A DNA stretch of 64,000 bases, from the NCBI RefSeq assembly GCF_003346775.1, contig NZ_CP031219.1, positions 558,001 to 622,000 of the forward strand. Reading direction: 5' to 3'. Position numbers and translations under genes: made by a program. The DNA comes from Malaciobacter mytili LMG 24559 (GTDB taxonomy: Bacteria; Campylobacterota; Campylobacteria; Campylobacterales; Arcobacteraceae). Below are positions 26,664-35,751 of this stretch, in pieces. Each line of letters starts with the position of its first letter. The stretch's first letter is position 1. The notes beneath the pieces were generated by a model, which was given only the letters and a program-made list of their open reading frames with translations, was not told the origin of the DNA and did no database searches.

Positions 26664-27701
26664 TTATTTAGTAGCGCTTGTAATCCAACCACTTCCAATT
26701 ACTTTTTCACCCATATAAAAAACTGCCAATTGCCCAGTTGCAACACCAAATGCAGAATTTTCAAGTTTAATAGTTGCAGTATCATTTTCAATAGATACCT
26801 CACAAGGAATTGTAGTACTTCTATATCTTAATTTTACACCACAAGTGAAATTTTTATCTTCAACATACATATTTAGTTGATTTGCAAGTACATTATTAAC
26901 TTCTAATGAATCTTTCTTTCCTACTATAATAGTATTATCTTTTGGATTTAAAGATTTTACAAAGTGTGGGTCATGGGCTCCATGAACTGTAAAACCTCTT
27001 CTTTTACCAATTGTATAGTGCATATAACCTTTATGAGTTCCTACTTCATTTCCTTCTTCATCAAGTACAACTCCTGGTTGGTCAATATTTGCATGTTTTT
27101 TAATAACATCAGTATATACTGTATCAACAAAACAAATCTCTTGAGATTCATTTTTTTCAGTAATTCTTTTATAAGCATCACCTAATTTAGCCCCAAACTT
27201 AATAATATCTTCTTTTTTATATGTACTCATTGGAAACATCATATATTCTAATGCTTCTTTTTCAACTTGAGAAAGAAAATAACTTTGGTCTTTTGTTTTA
27301 TCATCTGCTTCATAGATAAACTTCCCATCTGTTTTTGCATAATGTCCAGTTGCTAAATATGATGCACCATTTGCTTTAGCAAATTCAAGCATTTTTCCAA
27401 ATTTAATCTGTCTATTACATTTTACACATGGGTTTGGAGTTGTTCCTTCTAAATATGAGTTTACAAAATAATCATAAACCTCTTTAGTAAATTCATCAGC
27501 AATATCTAATACATGGTATTTAATACCAAGAAATTTTGCAACATTTTCTATATAGCCGATATTTGACTCGTGATAACCATCAGTTCTATTATGAAGTTTT
27601 AAATAAACTCCTTCTACCTCATATCCTTCTTGTTGAAGCATATAAGCTGTAACTGATGAATCAATACCACCACTCATACCTACCATTACTTTTTTAGCCA
27701 T
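26664..27701 (-). CDS. mnmA: tRNA-specific 2-thiouridylase MnmA
   Basis: Thiolates U34 of tRNA-Lys, -Glu and -Gln. The PP-loop ATP-binding motif GMSGGIDSS begins at residue 8, the first catalytic Cys is in NPCVKCNRQIKFG and the second in ESQEICFVD. The C-terminal beta domains end as usual. The 345-residue length is slightly shorter than in E. coli but normal for this phylum. Its 5' end overlaps folK by 8 bp, so the two are co-translated. Lys and Glu tRNAs with UUU and UUC anticodons, its substrates, are abundant in the array at 48199-49125. Confidence 0.97.
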   Translation of the reverse strand: MAKKVMVGMSGGIDSSVTAYMLQQEGYEVEGVYLKLHNRTDGYHESNIGYIENVAKFLGIKYHVLDIADEFTKEVYDYFVNSYLEGTTPNPCVKCNRQIKFGKMLEFAKANGASYLATGHYAKTDGKFIYEADDKTKDQSYFLSQVEKEALEYMMFPMSTYKKEDIIKFGAKLGDAYKRITEKNESQEICFVDTVYTDVIKKHANIDQPGVVLDEEGNEVGTHKGYMHYTIGKRRGFTVHGAHDPHFVKSLNPKDNTIIVGKKDSLEVNNVLANQLNMYVEDKNFTCGVKLRYRSTTIPCEVSIENDTATIKLENSAFGVATGQLAVFYMGEKVIGSGWITSATK

Positions 27702-28179
27702 TTAACATCCTTTCTAAGGGAATAACTACGGACTCTCTTGTATGCCAAAACTTATGTGGAATAGTTAATTTATCTGTATTGATTTTTTTATTATGAAAAA
27801 AAATTATATCAATATCAAGTGTTCTTGCAGCATTTTTAAAAGAGCGAGTTCTTTTGAATCTATTTTCTAATCTTTGCATATTTTTAAAAAACTCATTAAC
27901 GCTAAGATTTGTTTGAAGTGCAATTATACCATTTAAAAAGTGATTTTGTTCCAAAAAACCAAAAGGAGGGTTTAAAAGTAGGGGGCTTGTCATAACTATA
28001 TCAAATCTAGTATCACTCATAAAATATAAGAATAACTTATCAAATCTTTTTTTTACATTTCCTAGATTCCCCCCAATTCCTATAGTTACAAAGTATTTTT
28101 TTCTTGATTGCTTTTTTGAAATATAAGGAAAATTGCTACTATAGTATAGTGTCAAATCATCATTTAATTTTTTTTTCAT
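27694..28179 (-). CDS. folK: HPPK, 6-hydroxymethyl-7,8-dihydropterin pyrophosphokinase
   Basis: Transfers pyrophosphate from ATP to the pterin in folate synthesis. The 161-residue protein carries the HPPK signatures: TIGIGGNLGNVKKRFDKL near residue 32, LENRFKR, and the metal-binding RTLDIDIIF. An N-terminal extension of about 30 residues (KKKLNDDLTLYYSSNFPYIS) precedes the core, as in other Campylobacterota. It overlaps mnmA by 8 bp. Upstream lies a 12-bp inverted repeat with a possible promoter (TATACT on the minus strand). Confidence 0.93.
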   Translation of the reverse strand: MKKKLNDDLTLYYSSNFPYISKKQSRKKYFVTIGIGGNLGNVKKRFDKLFLYFMSDTRFDIVMTSPLLLNPPFGFLEQNHFLNGIIALQTNLSVNEFFKNMQRLENRFKRTRSFKNAARTLDIDIIFFHNKKINTDKLTIPHKFWHTRESVVIPLERMLNG

Positions 28180-28209
28180 ATTTCTCCAAAAAATAAAAGT
28201 ATAGTAAAA

Positions 28210-28271
28210 TAGTCAAGTTTATTTTTCTTAAAAAATATGAAATATTATATAAAATATATTAAACTTGACTA
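28210..28271. other. 12-bp perfect inverted repeat between the aminopeptidase gene and folK
   Basis: TAGTCAAGTTTA (28210-28221) and TAAACTTGACTA (28260-28271) are perfect complements around a 38-nt AT-rich loop. On the minus strand the structure follows the aminopeptidase stop and precedes folK with T-rich bases after it. It may be a terminator or operator. Confidence 0.5.
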
Positions 28272-28283
28272 AAAAAGTAGGGA

Positions 28284-29309
28284 TTATAAGATTATAGCTT
28301 TTCCATCTATCATAGCAACTGTATCTTCAATTCTAACTCCAAACTCATTAGGAAGATAAATACCAGGTTCGATAGTAAATACCATATTCTCTTCAATAAT
28401 AGTATCTGATTTTGAACTAATTATTGGAAATTCATGAATATCAAGTCCCACTCCATGACCTGTACTATGTACAAAATATTTTCCATATCCTGCTTTTGTA
28501 ATTATATCTCTTGCAAGAGAATCAATTTGAGATGCTTTCATTCCTATTTTTGCATGTTTAATAGCAGTTTGTTGAGCTTTTAAAACTAAATCATAAATTT
28601 TTTGATGTTTTTTATTTTTAAATTTTTGTTCTCTTTTAAAAGAAAAATTTTCAAAATCAACATGTGAAGTACACGTTCTATCTGAACAATATCTTTTATA
28701 TTTTATTCCTGCATCAACTAAAAGTAAATCATTTAATTTTAATCTTTTTTTAGTTGGAAGTGCATGGGGTTTTGCTGCATTTTCATTTATTGCAACTATT
28801 GGGTCAAAACTTAAAGCAAATTTTCCTTGCTGACTCATCTTTTCAATAGCTTTAAAATTTATAAATTGTTCTTTTTGTTCAAAACCATTTTTTCTTATAT
28901 ATTTAGCAAGATTTTTAAAACCTTCTCTACCTAAAATTGCAGCTTTACTTAAGATGGCTATTTCATCATCACTTTTAACTACTCTTTTTAATTTTGAAAA
29001 GTTTAACTCTTCAATAAATTCAATATCCAATTCGCTAGATAATTTTGAATAAGCATAATAAGTAAAATCATTTGGGTCAAAAGTAAGTTTTTTTATCTTA
29101 CTATCTTTTAATAAAGCTTTTGCAGTAGTCAATAAATCATTTGCTTCAATAATTGAACAATCTTTTGCATACTCTTTTGCTTCAAGAATATATCTTGCAT
29201 CAGTAAGAAAAAACTTTTCACTTCCTAAACTAATAAATATCACATTATCGCAAGAAAATCCACATTCATAGTAGATAGCATTCTCATCTCTTAGTATATA
29301 GTTTTGCAT
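28284..29309 (-). CDS. M24 aminopeptidase P-type metallopeptidase
   Basis: A 341-residue Xaa-Pro aminopeptidase-like enzyme. An N-terminal creatinase-like domain (about 1-120) is followed by the pita-bread fold with all five metal ligands: Asp in LLVDAGIKY and in SDRTC, His in [15 protein letters not shown], Glu in FTIEPGIY and in GVRIEDTV. It should release N-terminal residues before proline in the cytoplasm. It diverges from aroQ with 66 bp between start codons, a neighbourhood also seen in Helicobacter and Campylobacter. Confidence 0.93.
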   Translation of the reverse strand: MQNYILRDENAIYYECGFSCDNVIFISLGSEKFFLTDARYILEAKEYAKDCSIIEANDLLTTAKALLKDSKIKKLTFDPNDFTYYAYSKLSSELDIEFIEELNFSKLKRVVKSDDEIAILSKAAILGREGFKNLAKYIRKNGFEQKEQFINFKAIEKMSQQGKFALSFDPIVAINENAAKPHALPTKKRLKLNDLLLVDAGIKYKRYCSDRTCTSHVDFENFSFKREQKFKNKKHQKIYDLVLKAQQTAIKHAKIGMKASQIDSLARDIITKAGYGKYFVHSTGHGVGLDIHEFPIISSKSDTIIEENMVFTIEPGIYLPNEFGVRIEDTVAMIDGKAIIL

Positions 29310-29375
29310 AACTCATCTTTCATTAACAAAAATTTTAATATAATCTTACCTAAATTTTATAAAAGGAAATATAAT

Positions 29376-29849
29376 ATGAAAATCGCAGTGATACAAGGTC
29401 CAAATTTAAATATGTTAGGTGTAAGAGAAAAACATATTTATGGTCCTATGACTTTAGATCAAATCCATGAACAAATGAAAGCAAGTGCAGACCAACACGG
29501 AGTTGAATTAGAATTTTTTCAATCAAATTTAGAAGGTGAAATTGTAGATAGAATTCAAGAGTGTTTAGGAGAAGTAGATGGAATTATTATTAACCCAGCT
29601 GCATATTCTCATACTTCTATTGCAATAAAAGATGCTTTAAGTGCAGTAAGTCTTCCTGTTGTAGAGGTACATATTTCAAATATTTATAAAAGAGAAGAGT
29701 ATAGACAAAAATCAATTACAGCTGGTGCAAGTACAGGAGTTATTTCTGGATTTGGTCCTTTTGGATACCATTTAGCACTAATTTCATTAATGCAAATGAT
29801 CTCAGAAATTAAAGCAGTACAAGAAGCACACGACGCAAAAGAACAATAA
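29376..29849 (+). CDS. aroQ: Type II 3-dehydroquinate dehydratase AroQ
   Basis: Dehydrates 3-dehydroquinate to 3-dehydroshikimate in the shikimate pathway. I start at ATG 29376 because AAAAGGAAAT lies directly upstream and the product then begins [18 protein letters not shown] as in the family. An upstream in-frame ATG at 29304 would overlap the divergent aminopeptidase gene and add 24 atypical residues. The catalytic Tyr loop (GVREKHIYG), [10 protein letters not shown] and [14 protein letters not shown] are present. The 157-residue length is normal. It is first in the run aroQ, amidohydrolase, sppA. Confidence 0.96.
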   Translation: MKIAVIQGPNLNMLGVREKHIYGPMTLDQIHEQMKASADQHGVELEFFQSNLEGEIVDRIQECLGEVDGIIINPAAYSHTSIAIKDALSAVSLPVVEVHISNIYKREEYRQKSITAGASTGVISGFGPFGYHLALISLMQMISEIKAVQEAHDAKEQ

Positions 29850-29854
29850 TTAAA

Positions 29855-31078
29855 ATGAAAATTTTAGCTGCAAAGTGGGTTTTTACCTGCGATGAAAACA
29901 GTGGCATCATAGAAGATGGTGCTATTGTTTATAATAAACAAATTATAGATGTTGATACTTTAGAAAATATTCAAAAAAACTATCCATCAGTTGAAATTGA
30001 AAGACTAGAAGAAAATTCTGTTTTAATGCCCGGATTAATTAACTCTCATGTACATTTAGAATTTAGTTCAAACTCAACTACTTTAAAATATGGAAATTTT
30101 ATGTTATGGCTAAATTCAGTTATTGCTTCAAGAGATGAATTAGTACAAAAAGCAAATAATAAGTTAATTTCTAAAAAACTTGAAAAGATGAAAAAAAGTG
30201 GAACTACAACAATTGGTGCTATTTCATCTTATGGTTTTGATATGCAAGCTTGTTTACAAACACCTATTAATGTAGTATATTTTAATGAAGTAATAGGAAG
30301 TAAAGCAGATATGATTGATGCTTTATTTGCTGATTTTAAAGCAAGACTTGAAAATAGTATAAAAAATCAAAATGAGAGTTTTTTCCCTGCAATTGCTATA
30401 CACTCTCCTTACTCTGTTCATCCAGTTTTAATTAAAGAGAGTTTAAAACTTGCAAAAGAAAAAAACTTAGCAGTTAGTTCTCACTTTTTAGAATCTCCTG
30501 AAGAGTTTGATTGGTTACATAAAGATGAGGGTGGATTTTTAGAATTTTTTAAAAACTTTTTAGGACAAGAAAAAGCTGTAACTAAACCTATGGAATTTTT
30601 AAACCAATTTGAAGGATTAAAAAATCTTTCATTTACCCATTGTGTAGAAGCAAGTGATAATGATTTAGCAAAAATAAAACAATTAGATGCAACAATTAAT
30701 CATTGTGTAACTTCAAATAGAGTTTTAAATAATACAAAATTAGATTTAGAAAAATTAAAAGGAATTAATTTTGCCATAGGAACAGATGGACTTAGTTCTA
30801 ATAACTCTTTATCTATGTTTGATGAATTAAGAAATGTATTAATGATGCATGTGGATTTTGAAATAAACTCTTTTGCTTCAAAAGTTTTAAAAGCTGCTAC
30901 AATAAATGGTGCTAAAGCTTTAGGTTTAAATAAAGGAGAGTTGAAAAAACAAAAAGATGCAGATATAATTGCTATAACTTTGCCTGATAAAATAAAAGCT
31001 AAAGAGGATTTAGCAACACATATTATTTTACATACTAAATATGTAAAAAGAACAATTATTGGAGGAAAAGATGTTTAA
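29855..31078 (+). CDS. Amidohydrolase, probable aminofutalosine deaminase
   Basis: A 407-residue amidohydrolase-superfamily enzyme. Metal-binding HxH is in GLINSHVHLEF, further ligands in AIHSPYSVHP and SSHFLES, and the catalytic Asp in IGTDGLSSNNSLSM. The ATZ/TRZ-like pattern and presence in a Campylobacterota genome point to 6-aminodeoxyfutalosine deaminase of the futalosine menaquinone pathway; a Nitratiruptor relative has that activity (from memory). Adenosine or S-adenosylhomocysteine deamination is an alternative. It begins 5 bp after aroQ, and its last codons overlap the sppA start and ribosome site. Confidence 0.8.
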   Translation: MKILAAKWVFTCDENSGIIEDGAIVYNKQIIDVDTLENIQKNYPSVEIERLEENSVLMPGLINSHVHLEFSSNSTTLKYGNFMLWLNSVIASRDELVQKANNKLISKKLEKMKKSGTTTIGAISSYGFDMQACLQTPINVVYFNEVIGSKADMIDALFADFKARLENSIKNQNESFFPAIAIHSPYSVHPVLIKESLKLAKEKNLAVSSHFLESPEEFDWLHKDEGGFLEFFKNFLGQEKAVTKPMEFLNQFEGLKNLSFTHCVEASDNDLAKIKQLDATINHCVTSNRVLNNTKLDLEKLKGINFAIGTDGLSSNNSLSMFDELRNVLMMHVDFEINSFASKVLKAATINGAKALGLNKGELKKQKDADIIAITLPDKIKAKEDLATHIILHTKYVKRTIIGGKDV

Positions 31079-31958
31079 TTTTTTAAAATGGTTATTTTCT
31101 CCTATTATTGCTATTTTAGATTTTATTACAAAATATTTTAAAACAGTAGTTTTTTTAACAATTATCTATTTTGTAGTTTTTGATACAAATGAAGCAACAT
31201 TAACTTCAACTCAAAGTAATGCCAATTTACAAAAAATTGAGTTAAATGGCCCAATAATGGATGCTTCAAAAGTACTTGAGCAAATTACACAAGCAAAAAA
31301 TAGTAGTAATATAAAAGGAGTTTTATTTGTAGTAAATTCTCCTGGTGGAGCAGTTGCTCCTTCAGTTGAAATTGCTTATGCAATAAAAGAGTTAAGTGCA
31401 CTTAAACCAGTTGTAGCTTATGCAAGTGGAGTGATGGCTAGTGGAAGTTATTATGCTTCTATTTGGGCTAATAAAATTATTGCAAATCCTGGTAGTATGA
31501 TTGGTTCTATTGGAGTAATTTTTCAAGGTGCTAATGTTGAAGAGCTAATGGAAAAAATAGGTGTAAAAACACAAACAGTTAAAATTGGTAAATATAAAGA
31601 AGCAGGAACACCTACAAGAGCTTGGGCTACTTATGAAAAAGAAGAACTTGAAAAAGTTATAAATGATACATATGATATATTTATAACTGATGTAAGTAGT
31701 GCTAGAAAATTAAAAAAAGAAAATCATAAAGAGTTTGCTGATGCTCATATTTTTACTGCAAGACAAGCAAAAGCTGTAAAATTAATTGATGAGGTAGCAA
31801 CTTTAACTTATGCACAAAATGAACTTATAAAGTTATCTAAAGTTAGTTATCCAATTTGGAAAAAAGAAGATAAGTTTGATAAGTTTTTAGATAAATTAAT
31901 TAGTGAAGCAGTTACAAATTTTTCTGTAAAATTTATGGATGGATTAAAAGCATATTAA
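31071..31958 (+). CDS. sppA: Signal peptide peptidase SppA, 36-kDa type
   Basis: A membrane-anchored serine protease that degrades released signal peptides. I start at ATG 31071, eight bases inside the upstream gene, because GGAGG lies at 31061-31065; the TTG at 31059 would lie before this ribosome site. The 295-residue protein has one N-terminal membrane segment (about 14-35), the catalytic Ser in VMASGSYYAS and the Lys in GKYKEAGTPTR, as expected for the short S49 type. It ends just before a strong bidirectional terminator shared with ackA. Confidence 0.94.
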   Translation: MFNFLKWLFSPIIAILDFITKYFKTVVFLTIIYFVVFDTNEATLTSTQSNANLQKIELNGPIMDASKVLEQITQAKNSSNIKGVLFVVNSPGGAVAPSVEIAYAIKELSALKPVVAYASGVMASGSYYASIWANKIIANPGSMIGSIGVIFQGANVEELMEKIGVKTQTVKIGKYKEAGTPTRAWATYEKEELEKVINDTYDIFITDVSSARKLKKENHKEFADAHIFTARQAKAVKLIDEVATLTYAQNELIKLSKVSYPIWKKEDKFDKFLDKLISEAVTNFSVKFMDGLKAY

Positions 31959-31977
31959 ATTAATTTTTTTAAATAAT

Positions 31978-32013
31978 AAAAAAAGGGGAAGTTTTTAAAG
32001 CTTCCCCTTTTTT
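31978..32013. terminator. Bidirectional terminator between sppA and ackA
   Basis: GGGGAAG (31985-31991) pairs with CTTCCCC (32001-32007), flanked by A7 and T6 tracts that extend the stem and give a U-tract on both strands. It lies between convergent genes and is one of the clearest intrinsic terminators in the window. Confidence 0.92.
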
Positions 32014-32032
32014 ATTTGTGAAGTATATTTGT

Positions 32033-33235
32033 TTATTTTTGAAGTCCAGAAACGATTTTGTATGTATCATTTGCAATAACATACTCTTCATTTGTAGGAA
32101 TAACAAAGATTCTAGCAGCAGAGCTATTTGTAGCAATATCTCTAGCTTGGCTTGATCTTTTATTATTTTTAGTAGGGTCAATAATTAATCCCATTCCATC
32201 TAGACCTGCACATACAATTTCTCTAATTAAAGCAGAATTCTCCCCAATTCCACCTGTAAAACATAAAGCATCAACACCATCAAGTGCAGCAACATATGAT
32301 CCAACATATTTTTTAATATTATAAGCAACCATTTCCACTGCTAATCTACATCTATCATCACCTTCTTGCATACCTTCTAATACCTCTCTAAGGTCAGAAG
32401 ATTTTCCAGAAATACCTAAGATACCTGATTTTTTATTCATAATATCTAAAGTTTCATTTATAGTAAGTCCTTCTTGACTCATCATATAAGAAATTGCACC
32501 AGCTCCTACATCTCCAGCTCTTGTTCCCATCATTAAACCTTGAACAGGAGTAAGACCCATAGAAGTATCAATACATTTTCCATTTAATACAGCAGAAACA
32601 GAAGAACCATTTCCTAAGTGACATACAATAATTCTTGTATTATGTTTTTTATCTAGCATTCCTCTTGCTTCATTTGAAACAAAGTAGTGAGAAGTTCCAT
32701 GGAAACCATATTTTCTAATTCCATGTTTTGAATATTGTTCATATGGTAAAGCATACATAAATGCGTAATCAGGCATTGTTTGGTGAAATGCTGTGTCAAA
32801 TACAGCTACATTTGGAATACCTGGCATTAATTCTTGACAGATTTCCATTCCCATAATATTTGCTGGGTTATGTAAAGGTGCTAAAGGAATTAATCTTTTC
32901 ATAGTTTCAATTACTTTTTCTGTAACCATAACTGAAGAAGCAAACTCTTCACCACCATGTACTGCTCTATGTCCAATAGCTTCAATATCATTAATAGAAT
33001 TAATAACTTTACCCTCTCCCTCTGTTAAAGTTCTTAATACTAATTCAATAGCTTCTTTATGTGTTGGCATAGAAACATCAATTTTTAATTTTTTACCATC
33101 ACCAAACTCATGCTTTAAAACACCATCAATACCTATTCTTTCACAAATACCTACTGCAAAAACTTCTTTATTAATTGGATTCATTAATTGGTATTTTAAA
33201 GATGAACTTCCCGCATTTAAAATAAAAACTTTCAT
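32033..33235 (-). CDS. ackA: Acetate kinase, pta-linked copy
   Basis: Interconverts acetyl phosphate and acetate with ADP/ATP. The 400-residue ASKHA-fold protein has LNAGSSSLKYQLM at the N-terminus, the catalytic Asp in VAVFDTAFHQTM, KYGFHGTSHYFVS and the phosphate-binding CHLGNGSS. It lies 35 bp after pta in the same direction, with AGAGGGAG as ribosome site, forming the classic pta-ackA pair. A second full-length acetate kinase lies just upstream of pta (34479-35678). Both copies retain catalytic residues, so which one dominates in acetate uptake or release is open. Confidence 0.97.
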   Translation of the reverse strand: MKVFILNAGSSSLKYQLMNPINKEVFAVGICERIGIDGVLKHEFGDGKKLKIDVSMPTHKEAIELVLRTLTEGEGKVINSINDIEAIGHRAVHGGEEFASSVMVTEKVIETMKRLIPLAPLHNPANIMGMEICQELMPGIPNVAVFDTAFHQTMPDYAFMYALPYEQYSKHGIRKYGFHGTSHYFVSNEARGMLDKKHNTRIIVCHLGNGSSVSAVLNGKCIDTSMGLTPVQGLMMGTRAGDVGAGAISYMMSQEGLTINETLDIMNKKSGILGISGKSSDLREVLEGMQEGDDRCRLAVEMVAYNIKKYVGSYVAALDGVDALCFTGGIGENSALIREIVCAGLDGMGLIIDPTKNNKRSSQARDIATNSSAARIFVIPTNEEYVIANDTYKIVSGLQK

Positions 33236-33270
33236 ATTTTACTCTCCCTCTTTTGTTTAAAATATATTTA

Positions 33271-34269
33271 TTAATCTACTACTTGTGTTGCTGTAATTGC
33301 TACTAAATTTGCAATATCCTCAACTGAACAACCTCTTGATAGGTCATTAACTGGTTTTGCTAAACCTTGAACAATTGGTCCATGAGCATCTGCACCTGCA
33401 AATCTTTGAACTAATTTATATCCAATATTTCCAGATTGTAAATCAGGGAATACTAAAACATTTGCAGTTCCTGCAACTTTACTTTCAGGAGCTTTCTTTT
33501 GACCAATTGATGGAATAATTGCAGCATCAGCTTGCATTTCACCATCAAATTTAAAATCAACATTTCTATCTTTTAAAATTTGAACTGCTTGTTGTACTTT
33601 TGATACAAGTGGATGTTCTGCGCTTCCCATTGTAGAAAAAGATAGCATAGCAACTCTTGGATCTAATCCTACAACATTTTTTGCAGTTGCAGCAGTACTT
33701 GCAGCAATATCAGCTAATTGTTCTGAATTTGGATCTGGTAAAACTGCGCAATCAGCAAATAAAATTAATCCATTGTCACCAAATTGCCCATCTTTTGTCT
33801 CCATTATAAATGCAGAAGATACCGTATTAATACCAGGAGCAGTTTTAATAACTTGAATTGCAGCTCTTAATACATCAGCAGTAGGAGAGTTTGAACCTGC
33901 AACTAATCCATCTGCATCTTTAAGTCTAACCATCATACAACCAAAAAATCTAGGTTCAGTTGTCATAATTTCAGTAGCTTCTTGCCTTGTTAAACCTTTA
34001 GATTTTCTAAGCTCAACTAATTCATCAATATATGTATCAATATTATCAAATTTCTTTGGATCTACAATCGTAGCACCATCAATATTTGCACCACATTTTT
34101 GTGCATCAGCTTTAATAGTCTCTTCATTTCCAATTAGGATAATATTAGCTGTTTTATCTTCTAAAACTTGTTGTGCAGCTTTTAATACTCTTTCATCTTC
34201 TGGTTCAGGAAGAACGATAGTTCTAAGCTTTGTTTTAGCATTATTTTTAATACTATTAATTAGACTCAT
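33271..34269 (-). CDS. pta: Phosphate acetyltransferase Pta, short form
   Basis: Exchanges acetyl-CoA and acetyl phosphate. The 332-residue product is the short class I form, without the N-terminal BioD-like regulatory domains, containing VLPEPEDERVLKAA, the signature region AGSNSPTADVLRAA and the C-terminal GPIVQGLAKPVNDLSRG. AAAGGA lies before ATG 34269. Its promoter carries three TAGCA repeats exactly 11 bp apart just upstream of a TATAAT, the clearest regulatory signature in the acetate block. Flanked by two acetate kinase genes. Confidence 0.97.
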   Translation of the reverse strand: MSLINSIKNNAKTKLRTIVLPEPEDERVLKAAQQVLEDKTANIILIGNEETIKADAQKCGANIDGATIVDPKKFDNIDTYIDELVELRKSKGLTRQEATEIMTTEPRFFGCMMVRLKDADGLVAGSNSPTADVLRAAIQVIKTAPGINTVSSAFIMETKDGQFGDNGLILFADCAVLPDPNSEQLADIAASTAATAKNVVGLDPRVAMLSFSTMGSAEHPLVSKVQQAVQILKDRNVDFKFDGEMQADAAIIPSIGQKKAPESKVAGTANVLVFPDLQSGNIGYKLVQRFAGADAHGPIVQGLAKPVNDLSRGCSVEDIANLVAITATQVVD

Positions 34270-34299
34270 TTATATATCCTTTATTTAGATTCGTTATAA

Positions 34300-34343
34300 A
34301 TTATAAAAGAAAAGTGTAGCATTAAAATAGCAATAACATAGCA
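34300..34343 (-). promoter_or_regulatory. pta promoter with triple 11-bp-spaced TAGCA direct repeat
   Basis: On the plus strand TAGCA starts at 34317, 34328 and 34339, exactly 11 bp apart. On the minus (transcribed) strand these read TGCTA and end exactly 11 bp before TATAAT (34305 to 34300), so the repeats take the place of a -35 box. This is the geometry of a PhoB/OmpR-type activator. The same half-site pair recurs at 40409-40424 and 45404-45419. Confidence 0.7.
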
Positions 34344-34458
34344 TTTTAAAAAAAAATCTATACATTTTATAGGGGTTTTGTATAATAATTGTACATATTT
34401 AGTAAAAAAGTATAGAAGTTGTGAAGAATTTTATAAAAATTTAAAGAGCAAAAAATAA

Positions 34459-34486
34459 ATAAGTAAAAGCTGTGGCTTTTACTTAT
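34459..34486 (-). terminator. Terminator of the upstream acetate kinase gene
   Basis: A 12-bp perfect stem (34459-34470 with 34475-34486, loop TGTG) that contains the ackA stop codon, followed on the minus strand by a T-rich run. It separates this kinase from pta, so the two are probably not co-transcribed. Confidence 0.8.
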
Positions 34487-35678
34487 ATAAATCTTTTACT
34501 AAAGTATAAGTGTCATTTGCAATAACATACTCTTCATTAGTAGGAATTACAAAAATTTTAGTTTTTGAAGACTCAGTATTTATCTCTCTTTTTCCTGATT
34601 GTCTTGTATCATTTTTTTCTTTATCAAGTTCAATTCCCATAAACACTAGGCCTTGACAAACTTTTTCTCTAATAAGGCTAGCATTTTCACCAACACCAGC
34701 TGTGAAGCATATAGCATCTACTCCACCTAATACTCCAGCATAAGAACAGATATATTTTTTAATTCTATTACATTTCATATCTATTGATAGCATAGCTCTC
34801 TCATCACCTTTTGTACTAGCTTCTATTATCTCTCTTAAATCAGAACTAATTCCAGAAATACCTAATAGTCCAGATTTTTTATTTAAATAATCAACTATTT
34901 GTTCTGCACTCATCTCTTTTTTTTGCATTAAATAAGAAATTACTGCTGGATCTAAATCACCACTTCTAGTTCCCATAACAAGACCTTCTAAAGGAGTTAA
35001 TCCCATCGAAGTATCAATAGATTTTCCATCTTTAACTGCACAAATTGATGAACCATTTCCTAAGTGACAAACAATAATTTTTGAATTTTGTTTATTTAGT
35101 AGTTTTGAAGCTTCATTTGACACAAAGTAATGGCTAGTTCCATGAAAACCATATTTTCTAACTCCATGCTCCTTATAATCTTCATAAGGTACAGCATACA
35201 TATAAGTGCTAGGTTCCATAGTTTGATGAAATGCCGTATCAAATACTGCAACATTTGGTTTTCCAGGCATTAGTTCCATACAGATTTTAATACCCATAAT
35301 ATGTGCAGGATTATGTAAAGGTGCAAGTGGAATAAGTCTTTCTAATTTTGCAACAACATTTTCATCTATAATTACTGATTTTGAAAAATATTCTCCACCA
35401 TGAACAACCCTATGTCCAATAGCATCAATATCTTTTTCAACTGAATCAATAACTTTTTGTGCTCCATTTGCTAAAAGATCTAAAACTAACTCAATAGCCT
35501 CTTTATGAGTTGGAAGATTAACTTCTTTTACTGTTTTAGTACCTTTTGCTTCATGCACTAGTCTTCCATCAATACCAATTCTTTCTGCAAGTCCTGATGC
35601 AAATACATCATGAGTTGCATGATTCATTAGTTGGTATTTTAAAGATGAACTACCCGCATTTAAAATTAACACTAACAT
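34479..35678 (-). CDS. ackA: Acetate kinase, second paralogue
   Basis: A complete 399-residue acetate kinase paralogous to the one at 32033. It has LNAGSSSLKYQLM, VAVFDTAFHQTM, KYGFHGTSHYFVS and CHLGNGSS, identical in these motifs, but differs at many surface positions (for example DPAVISYLMQKKEM against GAGAISYMMSQEGL), so it is not a recent copy. It has its own terminator at 34459-34486 and lacks the TAGCA repeats upstream, so it is probably regulated separately. Propionate or another short acid is a possible preferred substrate; sequence alone cannot decide. Confidence 0.95.
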   Translation of the reverse strand: MLVLILNAGSSSLKYQLMNHATHDVFASGLAERIGIDGRLVHEAKGTKTVKEVNLPTHKEAIELVLDLLANGAQKVIDSVEKDIDAIGHRVVHGGEYFSKSVIIDENVVAKLERLIPLAPLHNPAHIMGIKICMELMPGKPNVAVFDTAFHQTMEPSTYMYAVPYEDYKEHGVRKYGFHGTSHYFVSNEASKLLNKQNSKIIVCHLGNGSSICAVKDGKSIDTSMGLTPLEGLVMGTRSGDLDPAVISYLMQKKEMSAEQIVDYLNKKSGLLGISGISSDLREIIEASTKGDERAMLSIDMKCNRIKKYICSYAGVLGGVDAICFTAGVGENASLIREKVCQGLVFMGIELDKEKNDTRQSGKREINTESSKTKIFVIPTNEEYVIANDTYTLVKDLYK

Positions 35679-35751
35679 ATTTTTTACCCTTTCTTGTAAA
35701 ATTGATAAATTATAGCCAAAGGTTATGTAAAAAATATGTAATATTTATGTA

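Noticed and set aside
29304-29375. N-terminal extension of aroQ
   Set aside because: It overlaps the divergent aminopeptidase start and has no family similarity. ATG 29376 has a good ribosome site and the conserved N-terminus.
31969-32181. Minus-strand frame overlapping the 3' end of ackA
   Set aside because: It is a different frame of the real ackA coding region and runs through the terminator. No ribosome site was seen.
35679-35751. A TAGCA-type box upstream of the second acetate kinase
   Set aside because: Only a single GGCTA near a TATAAT-like sequence is present, with no second half-site at 11-bp spacing.
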